Source: Candidatus Nanopelagicales bacterium (GTDB lineage Bacteria; Actinomycetota; Actinomycetes; S36-B12; UBA10799). Taken from it: 8,613 bases of DNA. The DNA is taken from positions 1 to 8,613 of the forward strand of contig JAUYKX010000016.1 in NCBI GenBank assembly GCA_030699055.1, in the 5' to 3' direction. This document shows, in pieces, positions 1-6,173 of the stretch. Made by a program: the position numbers and the translations under genes. Under the pieces are notes generated by a model. The model saw only the letters and a list, made by a program, of their open reading frames with translations, was not told where the DNA came from and ran no database searches. Within the stretch, counting starts at the first letter, position 1. The number at the start of each line of letters is the position of its first letter.

Positions 1-72
1 CCAGGTTCGGGATGGGGCCACGGTTCGGGTGGATGTCGCGCCGGACGCCGCCGGGTTGTCCGTGTCGCCTGG

Positions 73-103
73 GTAGTGGTCAGCCGTACGTAGTGGTCAG
101 CCG
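73..103. repeat. 14-bp direct repeat at the aminotransferase 3' end
   Basis: The 14-mer GTAGTGGTCAGCCG occurs exactly at 73-86 and again at 90-103, separated by TAC (17-bp period). The second copy contains the stop codon of the minus-strand aminotransferase (97-99). It looks like a small tandem duplication or a repeat-unit edge. Bases 1-96 otherwise contain no supportable gene. Confidence 0.85.
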
Positions 104-1293
104 ACCGCTGCGGTTAGCCGACGCAGGGCCTCTTCCAGGACGGATTCGCTCTTGCCGAACGTCCAGCGGACGAACGGGTCGAAGCGATCCCGATCGTCGG
201 CCAGGGCGGCGATCGGGATGGCGACGACCCCGGCCCCGGCCCCGCGTGGCAGCTCCCGGCAGAATTGCCGCCCGGACGAGTACCCGACTGATCTGACATC
301 GGTCGTGATGAAGTACGTGCCCTGACTGGGGATGACCTCGAAACCGAGGCGCGCCAGGCCGGTCGACATCAGATCCCGGCGCTCACGCATGCTCGCGGCC
401 AGGTCGGTGAAGTACGACCTGGGCAGGCGCAGCCCGGCGGCGATGGCGGGTTGGAACGGTCCTGACGAGACGTAGGACAGGTGCTGCCGGATCACCCGCA
501 CCGGGCCGATCAACTCGGCCGGACCGCTCGCCCAACCGACCTTCCAGCCGGTGAAGCTGAACGACTTGCCCCCCGATCCCACCGTGATCGTCCGCTCCCA
601 CATTCCGGGCAAGCCGGCGATCGGCACATGGCGGGCGGGTTCGAAAAACTGGTGCTCGTACGCCTCGTCGCTGAGCACCAACAGGTCGTTGTCGATCGCA
701 ACCCGGGCGATATGTGACAGGTCAACCGAGTCCAGGACGGCTCCGGTCGGATTGTGCGGGGTGTTCACGATCACCATCCGCGTCCGGTCGGTGATCGCGT
801 CGGTCAGAGCGGCGCGGTCGAGGCGGAAGGGCTCGCCGCTTCCCGGTTCCGGGGCGAGCAGGGGCACCGTGACCCGGGTGGCACCCGCCAGCGAGATCGC
901 AGCCACGTAAAGGTCGAAGTAGGGCTCGAGGACGATGACCTCGTCGCCCGGTTCCACGAAGGCCAGCACGGAGGCCACCAGGGCCTCCGAAGCGCCGGTC
1001 GCCACGCAAACGCCGTGGTCGGGATCCGGGTGCAACCCGTACCAGTCGCGTTGGTGGTCGGCGATGGCTTGCCTGAGCACCGGCATGCCGTGGGCGGGCG
1101 GGTACTGGTTGCCTTCGCCGTTTTCGATGCAGGCGATGGCGATGCGTTTGAGTTCCTCCGGGCCGTCCGTGTCCGGAAATCCCTGACCCAGGTTCACGGC
1201 CCCGACCTCGGTGGCCAGAGCCGACATCTCACCGAAGATTGAGGCCTGGTGGGGTTGCATCCGGGCGACGAGTTCGTGCGGGTGCGCGGGCAT
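97..1293 (-). CDS. PLP-dependent aminotransferase, class I/II (DapC/methionine-aminotransferase-like)
   Basis: A 398-aa fold-type I aminotransferase, the normal length for the family. It should transfer an amino group between an amino acid and a 2-oxo acid through pyridoxal phosphate in the cytosol. Visible hallmarks are the N-terminal NLGQGFPD stretch (about 34-41), NTPHNPTG (177-184, with PLP-contacting Asn181), SDEAYEH (208-214, Asp209 and Tyr212), and GSGGKSFSFTGWK (239-251), where Lys243 is the expected Schiff-base lysine. Arg376 in FVRWTFGK is the expected substrate-carboxylate arginine. The GQGFPD start resembles the group containing actinobacterial DapC-like enzymes (N-succinyldiaminopimelate aminotransferases), kynurenine aminotransferases and methionine aminotransferases; substrate cannot be decided from sequence. 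The ATG start is supported by TAACCT (1300-1305) six bases upstream, a likely leaderless promoter. It lies just downstream of the PIN toxin gene (16-bp gap) but probably has its own promoter. Confidence 0.93.
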   Translation of the reverse strand: MPAHPHELVARMQPHQASIFGEMSALATEVGAVNLGQGFPDTDGPEELKRIAIACIENGEGNQYPPAHGMPVLRQAIADHQRDWYGLHPDPDHGVCVATGASEALVASVLAFVEPGDEVIVLEPYFDLYVAAISLAGATRVTVPLLAPEPGSGEPFRLDRAALTDAITDRTRMVIVNTPHNPTGAVLDSVDLSHIARVAIDNDLLVLSDEAYEHQFFEPARHVPIAGLPGMWERTITVGSGGKSFSFTGWKVGWASGPAELIGPVRVIRQHLSYVSSGPFQPAIAAGLRLPRSYFTDLAASMRERRDLMSTGLARLGFEVIPSQGTYFITTDVRSVGYSSGRQFCRELPRGAGAGVVAIPIAALADDRDRFDPFVRWTFGKSESVLEEALRRLTAAVG

Positions 1294-1299
1294 TTGACC

Positions 1300-1305
1300 A
1301 GGTTA
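1300..1305 (-). promoter_or_regulatory. Putative -10 element for a leaderless aminotransferase transcript
   Basis: On the minus strand TAACCT is followed by GGTCAA and the ATG at 1293. A -10 this close places the transcription start at or next to the ATG, and no Shine-Dalgarno sequence is visible. No convincing -35 was found at 16-18 bp. The hexamer sits between the aminotransferase start and the toxin stop (1309-1311). Confidence 0.5.
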
Positions 1306-1308
1306 CGG

Positions 1309-1698
1309 CTACGGTCCGCGCTGACGGGCGGGCAGAATCCTGACGTCGTACTCTCCGAAGCGACTGTCCTGGCTGACTAGAGTCATTCGCCGGCGGAGGG
1401 CCTGAGCGATGAGCATCCGATCAAACGGGTCAGCGTGGTGTCCGGGAAGTCGACCCGCGGTCAGGGCATCCGCCAGTGTGATCGGAAGGGCCGTGAATCC
1501 GGCGTCTTCAACCGCCTCCTCGAAGTTCCCGGGGGCGTTCAATTTGCCCAGCGCCTGTTTGATCGACACCTCCCAAGCTGTCGCGGCTGACACGAAGACG
1601 GCGTTTTGGCGGTTGCGAATCGTGTCGAGCACTTCCGGTGACAGCGGTGCTCCGGCCAGACACCAAAGCACGACGTGGGTGTCAAGAAGCAGCTGCAC
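1309..1698 (-). CDS. PIN-domain toxin of a type II toxin-antitoxin pair (VapC/FitB-like)
   Basis: A 129-aa PIN-domain protein, a normal VapC length, expected to be a Mg2+-dependent RNA endonuclease that arrests translation when free of antitoxin. I chose the GTG at 1698 because the protein then begins MQLLLDTHVVLW, the canonical PIN start; a longer in-frame reading from 1875 would add antitoxin-antisense junk. The acidic active-site set is complete: Asp6 (LLLDTH), Glu43 (ATAWEVS), Asp90/Asp93 (HHADPFDRMLIAQA) and Asp111 (SQDSRF). The DPFDRMLIAQA motif is typical of PIN toxins paired with Phd-type antitoxins. The start lies inside the antitoxin gene (17-bp overlap), which implies translational coupling and one operon. 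Its target RNA cannot be inferred. Confidence 0.92.
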   Translation of the reverse strand: MQLLLDTHVVLWCLAGAPLSPEVLDTIRNRQNAVFVSAATAWEVSIKQALGKLNAPGNFEEAVEDAGFTALPITLADALTAGRLPGHHADPFDRMLIAQALRRRMTLVSQDSRFGEYDVRILPARQRGP

Positions 1699-1945
1699 GC
1701 GGCGGCTCCTCACCGTTGAAAGCCGCCGACAGTTCCGGGGGCAGATCGTCGAAGTCGTCCGCAATAACCACTTTGCCTTTCCACTGGCCCAACTTGCGCG
1801 GTTCGCCTTCGGCGGGCTCCCGGTAGGGAACCAGCTTGGCAACCGGCCGGTTGGAACGGGCGATGACAATCTCATCGCCGTTCTCGGCGCGAGTCAGAAG
1901 CTCAGACAGAAGAGTCTTCGCCTGGTACACGTTGTATTGGTCCAC
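1682..1945 (-). CDS. Phd/YefM-family antitoxin
   Basis: The predicted 87-aa antitoxin should bind and block the PIN toxin encoded immediately downstream and repress its own promoter. The N-terminal part (MDQYNVYQAKTLLSELL, then GDEIVIARSNRPVAKLVPY) matches the Phd/YefM DNA-binding fold: N-terminal strand, helix, then the 'xGxxxxIxxxxxPVAxL' hairpin. The acidic, Pro-rich C-terminal part (about 50-80) is the likely toxin-wrapping segment. I place the start at GTG 1945 rather than the in-frame TTG at 1981. TATGAT (1952-1957) is six bases upstream of the GTG, and the TTG is itself part of the -35 element, so a transcript beginning at the GTG could not include it. The codons before the GTG read as promoter DNA, not family sequence. 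It overlaps the toxin gene by 17 bp. Confidence 0.9.
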   Translation of the reverse strand: MDQYNVYQAKTLLSELLTRAENGDEIVIARSNRPVAKLVPYREPAEGEPRKLGQWKGKVVIADDFDDLPPELSAAFNGEEPPRAAAS

Positions 1946-1951
1946 AGGAGG

Positions 1952-1981
1952 ATCATACGCCGAGTTGGTCAACTTGGTCAA
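1952..1981 (-). promoter_or_regulatory. Leaderless promoter of the Phd/PIN operon
   Basis: Minus strand: -35 TTGACC (1976-1981), an 18-bp spacer, -10 TATGAT (1952-1957), then six bases (CCTCCT) and the GTG start. Both hexamers are close to consensus, so this is one of the best promoters in the window. The leader has no Shine-Dalgarno sequence (CCTCCT is the complement of one), which fits leaderless initiation at the GTG. Confidence 0.75.
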
Positions 1982-1982
1982 C
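1965..1982. repeat. Perfect tandem 9-bp repeat over the -35 (candidate operator)
   Basis: TTGGTCAAC occurs twice back to back (1965-1973 and 1974-1982). With flanking bases each copy is close to a GTTG..CAAC inverted repeat. The pair covers the -35 and the upstream half of the spacer of the antitoxin promoter, where an autorepressing Phd dimer would be expected to bind. Its operator function is inferred. Confidence 0.6.
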
Positions 1983-2073
1983 CGTGCTGGAATGGCGGCG
2001 AAACTGCGAGCCGAAGTCCCCGCATCCCGGACCCGCGCGCAGCGGTTTCCGGGGCGACAGGCACCCTTGGATC

Positions 2074-2826
2074 ATGACTACAACATTGATTACCGGGCCC
2101 ACGGCCGGGTTGGGCAGGCAGTTCGCACTTCAACTGGCCGCCCGGGGACATGACTTGGTCCTGGTCGCCCGTGACGAGAATCGGCTCGATGAACTTGCGG
2201 TGCAGTTGGAAGCCGAGTTCCGGGTCCACTGCTTGTTTCTGGTTACCGACCTGTCGAAGACCACCCAGTGCCGTCAGGTCGAGAAGCGCGTCGCCGACCG
2301 CGATCGACCGATCGACTGGCTGGTCAACAATGCGGGGTTCGGGTTGGGTCAGCCCTTCACCAAGACCCCCTTGGCCGACGAACAACGACTGATCGACGTG
2401 ATGGTTCGCGCTCCCATGAGGCTCACCCATGAGGCCCTACCTGGCATGATCGACCGGGGGTTCGGGCGCGTAATCGTCGTGTCGAGTATCGCCGGCTGGG
2501 CGACGCGCGGCACCTACTCGGCGGCGAAGGCCTGGGCGACGGTGTTCACCGAGTCGGTTTCCAATGACTTGATCGGAACCGGGGTGACCATGACCGCCTT
2601 GTGTCCCGGTTTCGTTCGGACCGAGTTCCACGATCGGGCCGACCTCGACATGACCTCGCTGCCCGATCAGGCCTGGCTCGATGCCCGGCGAGTGGTGGCC
2701 AAGGCCATCGCCGATGCCGACCGGGGACGGGTGTTGAGTGTGCCCAGCCTGAGGTACCAGACCGTCGGTGCCGTTGCCCGAGTGGCGCCCCGGCGGCTGG
2801 TGCGTCGTTTGTCGAACTTCCGCTGA
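2074..2826 (+). CDS. Short-chain dehydrogenase/reductase (SDR), probably NADP(H)-dependent
   Basis: A 250-aa classical-SDR-sized Rossmann protein. Visible motifs are TGPTAGLG (7-14, the TGxxxGxG nucleotide-binding loop), Arg33 after beta-strand 2 (VARDENRL, pointing to NADP(H)), NNAG (85-88), Ser137/138 (VVSSIAG) and YSAAK (148-152, catalytic Tyr148 and Lys152), then the CPGFVRTEF segment (177-185). The position that usually holds the tetrad Asn (D-V-N-V) is Met110 (DVMVRAP). Substrate is unknown; many such actinobacterial SDRs act on lipid or xenobiotic carbonyls. I chose ATG 2074 because the protein then starts directly with the Rossmann strand (MTTTLITG). A weak -10-like CACCCT (2062-2067) lies six bases upstream. 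It is divergent from the Phd/PIN operon. Its TGA is directly followed, in frame, by an antitoxin remnant, so it may be cotranscribed with the VapC gene. Confidence 0.93.
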   Translation: MTTTLITGPTAGLGRQFALQLAARGHDLVLVARDENRLDELAVQLEAEFRVHCLFLVTDLSKTTQCRQVEKRVADRDRPIDWLVNNAGFGLGQPFTKTPLADEQRLIDVMVRAPMRLTHEALPGMIDRGFGRVIVVSSIAGWATRGTYSAAKAWATVFTESVSNDLIGTGVTMTALCPGFVRTEFHDRADLDMTSLPDQAWLDARRVVAKAIADADRGRVLSVPSLRYQTVGAVARVAPRRLVRRLSNFR

Positions 2827-3015
2827 TCATTCAAGTCCGTCCTCAACGATGCGGTAAGGGCTGGCCTGGCCTCGGAACGCGGGCGGACCAGCCCCTATCG
2901 CGTACCAGCCCGCCGCCTTGGCCTGCGTCGCGGCGTCGATTTGACCAAGGCCCTGGACCTGGCCGCGTCCCTTGAAGACGAAGAGATCGCGCGAAGGCTT
3001 GAGCTACGCAAGTGA
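2827..3015 (+). pseudogene. N-terminally truncated VapB-type antitoxin
   Basis: Reading from the codon after the SDR stop gives 62 uninterrupted residues ending in TGA at 3013. It starts SFKSVLNDAVRAGLA, continues TSPYRVPARRLGLRRGVDLT and ends LEDEEIARRLELRK. This is the C-terminal portion of ribbon-helix-helix VapB antitoxins: second helix, linker and toxin-binding tail. The N-terminal strand and first helix, about 20-25 residues including the start Met, are absent; the preceding bases encode the SDR in the same frame. The only in-frame standard start is TTG at 2941, leaving 24 residues and no ribosome site. A deletion fusing the SDR 3' end to the antitoxin is the simplest explanation. The TGA overlaps the toxin GTG, the usual VapBC arrangement, so the pairing is ancestral. 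Translation of the remnant is unproven. Confidence 0.82.
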
Positions 3016-3440
3016 TCATCCCAGATGTGAACCTGCTGTTGTATGCGATCGACGAGGGCTCCGTGCACCATCAGCGCGCGCGGGACTGGCTTGAGGCTTC
3101 GCTGTCGGGAACCGAAATGGTGGGTTTGCCGTGGGTCGTGTTGCTGGCTTTCCTGCGCCTGTCCACGAGGTCGCAGTTGTTCGCCGAGCCGCTGGCCTCC
3201 AGCGAGGCTTTCGACATCGTCGAAGGCTGGCTTGCTCAGCCGTGCGCCGTCACAGTCGAACCCACCGCGCGCCACCTGGCGATCCTGCGTGGCTTGGTCG
3301 AACCGGTGGGCTCGGCAGGCAACCTCACCACCGATGCCCATCTGGCGGCACTCGCCATCGAAAACGGCGCCGAGCTGTGTTCGGCCGACCGCGACTTCGG
3401 GCGCTTTCCCGGGCTTCGCTGGACCAACCCGCTCGGCTGA
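3012..3440 (+). CDS. VapC-type PIN-domain toxin
   Basis: A 142-aa PIN protein, full length for this VapC subfamily. It begins MIIPDVNLLLYAID (Asp5) and ends with the subfamily signature GNLTTDAHLAALA (103-115, Asp108), then SADRDFGRFPGLRW (124-137, Asp126/Asp128). It should be a Mg2+-dependent endoribonuclease. The position expected to hold the active-site Glu (LPWVVLLAFLRLST, residue 46) is Ala; from memory, members of this subfamily often vary there, so this alone does not show inactivity. The GTG at 3012 overlaps the stop of the antitoxin remnant in a 4-bp GTGA, a coupled start. With the antitoxin's DNA-binding half missing, this toxin is an orphan or only partly neutralised. Transcription may come from the SDR promoter, as no promoter is visible within 2827-3011. 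Confidence 0.9.
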   Translation: MIIPDVNLLLYAIDEGSVHHQRARDWLEASLSGTEMVGLPWVVLLAFLRLSTRSQLFAEPLASSEAFDIVEGWLAQPCAVTVEPTARHLAILRGLVEPVGSAGNLTTDAHLAALAIENGAELCSADRDFGRFPGLRWTNPLG

Positions 3441-3600
3441 CCAGATCAGACGGGCGTACCACCCTGATGACGCCGCGAGAAGGCATGGCCCTTCGGTAGC
3501 GCTGTGGTCCCGGCGGAGTGGCTCGTGGATGGAGTGAGGCCGTAGCGTCCGGTGGGTGTGTCGGCGGCGGATCCGGGATTGGGGGGTGGGTTGGCTGGAA

Positions 3601-3625
3601 TGCCCCCCGCCTTGGGGGCCATGAT
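3601..3625 (+). promoter_or_regulatory. Imperfect palindrome plus -10-like element before the 272-aa gene
   Basis: Bases 3601-3621 form a near-symmetric inverted repeat. Arms TG-C-CCCCC and GGGGG-C-CA have one central mismatch pair and a 5-base loop. It abuts CATGAT (3620-3625), a -10-like hexamer six bases from the ATG at 3632. No -35 is recognisable. It could be an operator or simply a G/C-tract coincidence. Confidence 0.35.
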
Positions 3626-3631
3626 CGAGCG

Positions 3632-4450
3632 ATGACGACGTACGAGATCAGCCGATCCGCGTTGCGACCCCTGATGAACGCCTTCTGGGCGTCGGGTGGA
3701 TGGCGGTCACCGCCCATTTTGCCGACTGGCGTCGATCTTGAGACGGCTGTGGCAACCGGGGTGATGTTCGCGAATCCGCGGTCGCTGGCTCACGATGACT
3801 GGGTGGCAGCAGCCCAACTGGCTGCGCACGAGGTCGATCCGGCCCTGGTTGGCGATGCGTTTGTCGCCAGCCTGGCTTCGCGTCGATTGGACCTACGATC
3901 GGCGTTGGGGTCATTCGCCGTGGCGCGCAGACTCCCCACACACGACTTCACGGCCATGACCAGTTCTGCGATGTGCGCGGTCTGTGGTCTCCCCGGGCAG
4001 TCGACGCAGGATCTCAATGTGCTCAGCTTCGAGCGATTCAAGTTTGGCGGCGTTCGCCGCGACGACTTGCGGTATGTCGCATTCGACCTCGAACGGTTCG
4101 TTCGCGCCCCGCTGGACCCGGTTACCACTGAGGCTCTGGATCTGGGTGCGAACCTGTTGAGCAAACTGCGGGAGGCGCCGTCGGCGCAGACGGCAGATGT
4201 CGCTGCCTCGAGTCTTGCCCTCTTGAAGGGCAACCACGCCGAGCGGACGGGGGTTGTCGACATCCTTGGTGTTTGTGGAATCCTCGCCACGTCTGATCAC
4301 CCTGGTTACGATCGCCGTTTTGTTCAGTACCGCGACCGCAGTGCTCCCCCGCACCGATTCGTCGACTTGTCCTACCCGACGTCGTGGTGGAGAGGTTCAG
4401 CTGGCCTTAACGAGCGCGCGGTTCGCGGCTTTCTCCCACGGCTTGCCTGA
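3632..4450 (+). CDS. Conserved-looking protein of unknown function (272 aa)
   Basis: I do not recognise a named family. The soluble 272-aa protein has no signal peptide or membrane segment. The N-terminal half is Ala/Leu-rich and probably helical (about 35-100). A CAVCG motif at 115-119 gives one CxxC. A segment around 129-155 (LNVLSFERFKFGGVRRDDLRYVAFDLERF) has the look of folded core. The C-terminal part has HPGY (223-226), FVDLSYPTSWWRG (243-255) and GLNERAVR (258-265), with the aromatic density expected of a conserved site. I chose ATG 3632 because the in-frame codons upstream (from 3518) encode Gly-rich low-complexity sequence, and CATGAT sits six bases before this ATG. One CxxC is not enough to claim a zinc site. 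It converges on the two-TM gene at 4571-5077. Confidence 0.75.
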   Translation: MTTYEISRSALRPLMNAFWASGGWRSPPILPTGVDLETAVATGVMFANPRSLAHDDWVAAAQLAAHEVDPALVGDAFVASLASRRLDLRSALGSFAVARRLPTHDFTAMTSSAMCAVCGLPGQSTQDLNVLSFERFKFGGVRRDDLRYVAFDLERFVRAPLDPVTTEALDLGANLLSKLREAPSAQTADVAASSLALLKGNHAERTGVVDILGVCGILATSDHPGYDRRFVQYRDRSAPPHRFVDLSYPTSWWRGSAGLNERAVRGFLPRLA

Positions 4451-4491
4451 CGTCACGGCCACCGAGCGATTTCGCCGTGCCCGAATGGCGG

Positions 4492-4506
4492 TCGGGGATC
4501 CCCCGA
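4492..4506. terminator. Short GC hairpin between convergent genes
   Basis: TCGGGG-ATC-CCCCGA is a perfect 6-bp-arm inverted repeat in the 120-bp gap between the convergent ends at 4450 and 4571. There is no T-run on either side, so it is at best a weak intrinsic terminator. Nothing else is visible in the gap. Confidence 0.3.
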
Positions 4507-4570
4507 ATCCTCATGGCCCCGACGTTTGCAGGCCGTCAGCGAGTCGCGGCGGGGGTGACCGTTCCGGACA

Positions 4571-5077
4571 TCAGGTTGAGGTGGAGGAGTAACTGAGGCT
4601 GCCGTAGTCGCCGTCACCATAACGCCGCAAAGCCGCCCTTCTCCGCCTGCGAAGTAGCGCACGGCCGACAAGCACCGGGGCAACTGCTCCGCCAACGACA
4701 AGGCCGACGAACACGACGCTCATCGCGACTCCCATCCAGACAGGGGTCGCTGAATGATCCAGGAAGAGTCGCCCCACGAGATCGCCGACCATAATGGCGG
4801 CCAACAAGCCGAGGAATGCGCCCGCGCTCACCAGGACTGTCAATGTCATCACGCCGATCCCCAACCGCAACGGTGCATTCGCAGGGTCTACTCGTCCGCC
4901 ACCTTCCTCCATGAACTGCGTCGCCACCATGGCGCTATCCCAGAGCGTTGCGATCGATGGCTCGTGATCGGCGAGAACTCTGACCATGCACTCATTTCCC
5001 GCGCTCGGATGCAGATATTGTTCCCGGTGCTCCTCGAAGAAGTACAGCGCGCTTCCGGGCAGCTTGCTCGAACTCAT
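4571..5077 (-). CDS. Small membrane protein with two transmembrane segments
   Basis: A 168-aa protein of no recognised family. A soluble N-terminal region (1-70) contains a possible amphipathic stretch. Two hydrophobic segments follow, about 72-97 (IGVMTLTVLVSAGAFLGLLA region) and 113-138 (VWMGVAMSVVFVGLVVGG region). An Arg-rich stop-transfer sequence (ALLRRRRRAALRR, 140-152) and a short polar, Ser/Thr-rich tail come last. By the positive-inside rule the Arg cluster, and with it both termini, should be cytoplasmic. The ATG at 5077 is supported by a purine-rich GAGGTGGG immediately upstream, one of the few Shine-Dalgarno-like leaders here. It is 87 bp downstream of another small membrane protein on the same strand and may form an operon with it. 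Function is unknown. Confidence 0.7.
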   Translation of the reverse strand: MSSSKLPGSALYFFEEHREQYLHPSAGNECMVRVLADHEPSIATLWDSAMVATQFMEEGGGRVDPANAPLRLGIGVMTLTVLVSAGAFLGLLAAIMVGDLVGRLFLDHSATPVWMGVAMSVVFVGLVVGGAVAPVLVGRALLRRRRRAALRRYGDGDYGSLSYSSTST

Positions 5078-5164
5078 CCCACCTCACCCAGGCTCCGGCC
5101 GACGAAACGAGAACTCGTTGAGGATCCGGGAACCGGTCCGCAGGCGCCCGTCGGCCACGGCTGG

Positions 5165-5605
5165 TCACACCTGAAATCGGTTTCCGTCCCGTCCGAGCGG
5201 GCAGACACCCTTGCGGCGGTCAGGGTCACGAGCGCTGCCCGTCCCTGCGCGTGCCGACCCCCGGATCACCCGGTCGATTCGACACCGGATCCGTGTGCCC
5301 GGTCCACCACGAACCGTCCCGTTCGCCTCCGCCGACGCCGGCCACCTTTCGTGGGTCGTCTTGTTCCCGCCATGGAATCGAAGGTTGCGGATTTCCGTCA
5401 ACAGAAGGGCCACCACCAGATAGGCAAGCAAGACCTGCATGTTGATCGAAGGTGGAAGCGTTGTAACGGCGCCGACTGAAGGGAGCGACAGGCATACCAC
5501 GTCGCCTATCAGCCGCAGCCAGCCGCGGCGTCCGCCATTGGTCAGGTTGACACGGGCCAATCCGGCGATAGTCGCCACCGAAAGCACGACGATGAGTGCG
5601 GTCAC
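5165..5605 (-). CDS. Small membrane protein with three transmembrane segments
   Basis: A 146-aa protein, family not recognised. Three hydrophobic segments are visible: about 2-18 (ALIVVLSVATIAGL), 30-50 (LRLIGDVVCLSLPSVGAVTTL) and 57-74 (QVLLAYLVVALLLTEI). A polar, Arg/Gly-rich tail of about 70 residues looks unstructured. I chose GTG 5605 because GGAGG lies six bases upstream, a good ribosome site; the TTG at 5620 overlaps that site and is unlikely. The gene lies between the SCO4402-like gene (118 bp upstream) and the two-TM protein (87 bp downstream), all on the minus strand. The low-complexity C-terminal half has weaker coding character than the membrane part, so a frameshifted or degraded tail cannot be excluded. 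Confidence 0.62.
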   Translation of the reverse strand: MTALIVVLSVATIAGLARVNLTNGGRRGWLRLIGDVVCLSLPSVGAVTTLPPSINMQVLLAYLVVALLLTEIRNLRFHGGNKTTHERWPASAEANGTVRGGPGTRIRCRIDRVIRGSARAGTGSARDPDRRKGVCPLGRDGNRFQV

Positions 5606-5723
5606 CGGGTTCCTCCGCAAGGGACTTGTTCCATGCTCATCCAGTCGCCGCAGCGGTGACGGCGGCGGGTTTGCCCTTGGGACTGGCGCGAATGCCGGTT
5701 CGACCAGTTCGCCTCAACCATTG

Positions 5724-6173
5724 TTAGAAGATCCATCGCGGTGGTTGCCGTTTCTCGTTCGCAGCCAGTTGCCTGTAGTCAAAGCCGCCGGCCAACACCA
5801 TGGCCGTCAGAGCCGAACCTGCCTGATCGAGCACTGTTGCCCATCTCGAATCGCGCAGATAACACTCATCGTCAGCCTCGCCCAGTTCGTCAATCAACAT
5901 GTCCAACGTGGCGCCGAGAGAGCGGAGACGGGGAACTTCACGGCCATCGAAAATCGCGAGGCCGATCCAGGAACTCGGGTCGGGCAGCACCGCCCAGTCA
6001 TCGAACAGAGTGTTGATGGTCTGGGTGAAGCTGCCGTAGTACGCGTCGATCGGAAACTCGCGCTTGACCCATACGGACCATTGGTATTCCGAATCCGCCA
6101 GACACGCCAGAGCATGCATGACATCCATCCGTGCGGCCGGGTACATCAGTTCGGCGGTCACGGACGCCACCAT
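5724..6173 (-). CDS. SCO4402-like protein of unknown function
   Basis: A 149-aa protein that I recognise as similar to the actinobacterial SCO4402 family by its pattern. That pattern is YPAARMDVMHALACLADSEYQ near the N-terminus, an FDDWAVLPDP block (about 57-66), GATLDMLIDELGEADDECYL (about 87-106) and DSRWATVLDQAGSALTAMV (about 108-126). The family's biochemical role is unknown to me; its members are small cytosolic proteins scattered near accessory genes. No signal peptide or membrane segment is present. The start is uncertain. ATG 6173 gives 149 aa, but GTG 6161 (145 aa) has TATGGT (6169-6174) seven bases upstream and TTGGAG (6191-6196) 16 bp further, which would make it a leaderless start. 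It may be the first gene of a loose minus-strand series with the two membrane proteins. Confidence 0.75.
   Translation of the reverse strand: MVASVTAELMYPAARMDVMHALACLADSEYQWSVWVKREFPIDAYYGSFTQTINTLFDDWAVLPDPSSWIGLAIFDGREVPRLRSLGATLDMLIDELGEADDECYLRDSRWATVLDQAGSALTAMVLAGGFDYRQLAANEKRQPPRWIF

Noticed and set aside
754..1242. Plus-strand open frame inside the aminotransferase
   Set aside because: Antisense to a gene with full catalytic motifs; the protein is non-coherent.
1699..1875. Longer N-terminus for the PIN toxin
   Set aside because: The extra 59 residues are an out-of-frame reading of the antitoxin; PIN domains begin at the LLLDTH strand.
2824..3021. TGATCAT at both ends of the antitoxin remnant (2824-2830 and 3013-3019) as a recombination microhomology
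   Set aside because: TGATCA also occurs at the pyrE stop (8367-8372); stop codons followed by TCA are likely by chance here, and 7 bp is too short to support a mechanism.
3441..3631. Small gene between VapC and the 272-aa gene
   Set aside because: Only Gly/Trp/Arg-rich low-complexity readings, no ribosome site or start context.
4754..5479. Plus-strand open frame of 241 codons
   Set aside because: Overlaps both membrane-protein genes on the opposite strand, which have coherent TM segments and ribosome sites; this frame has none.
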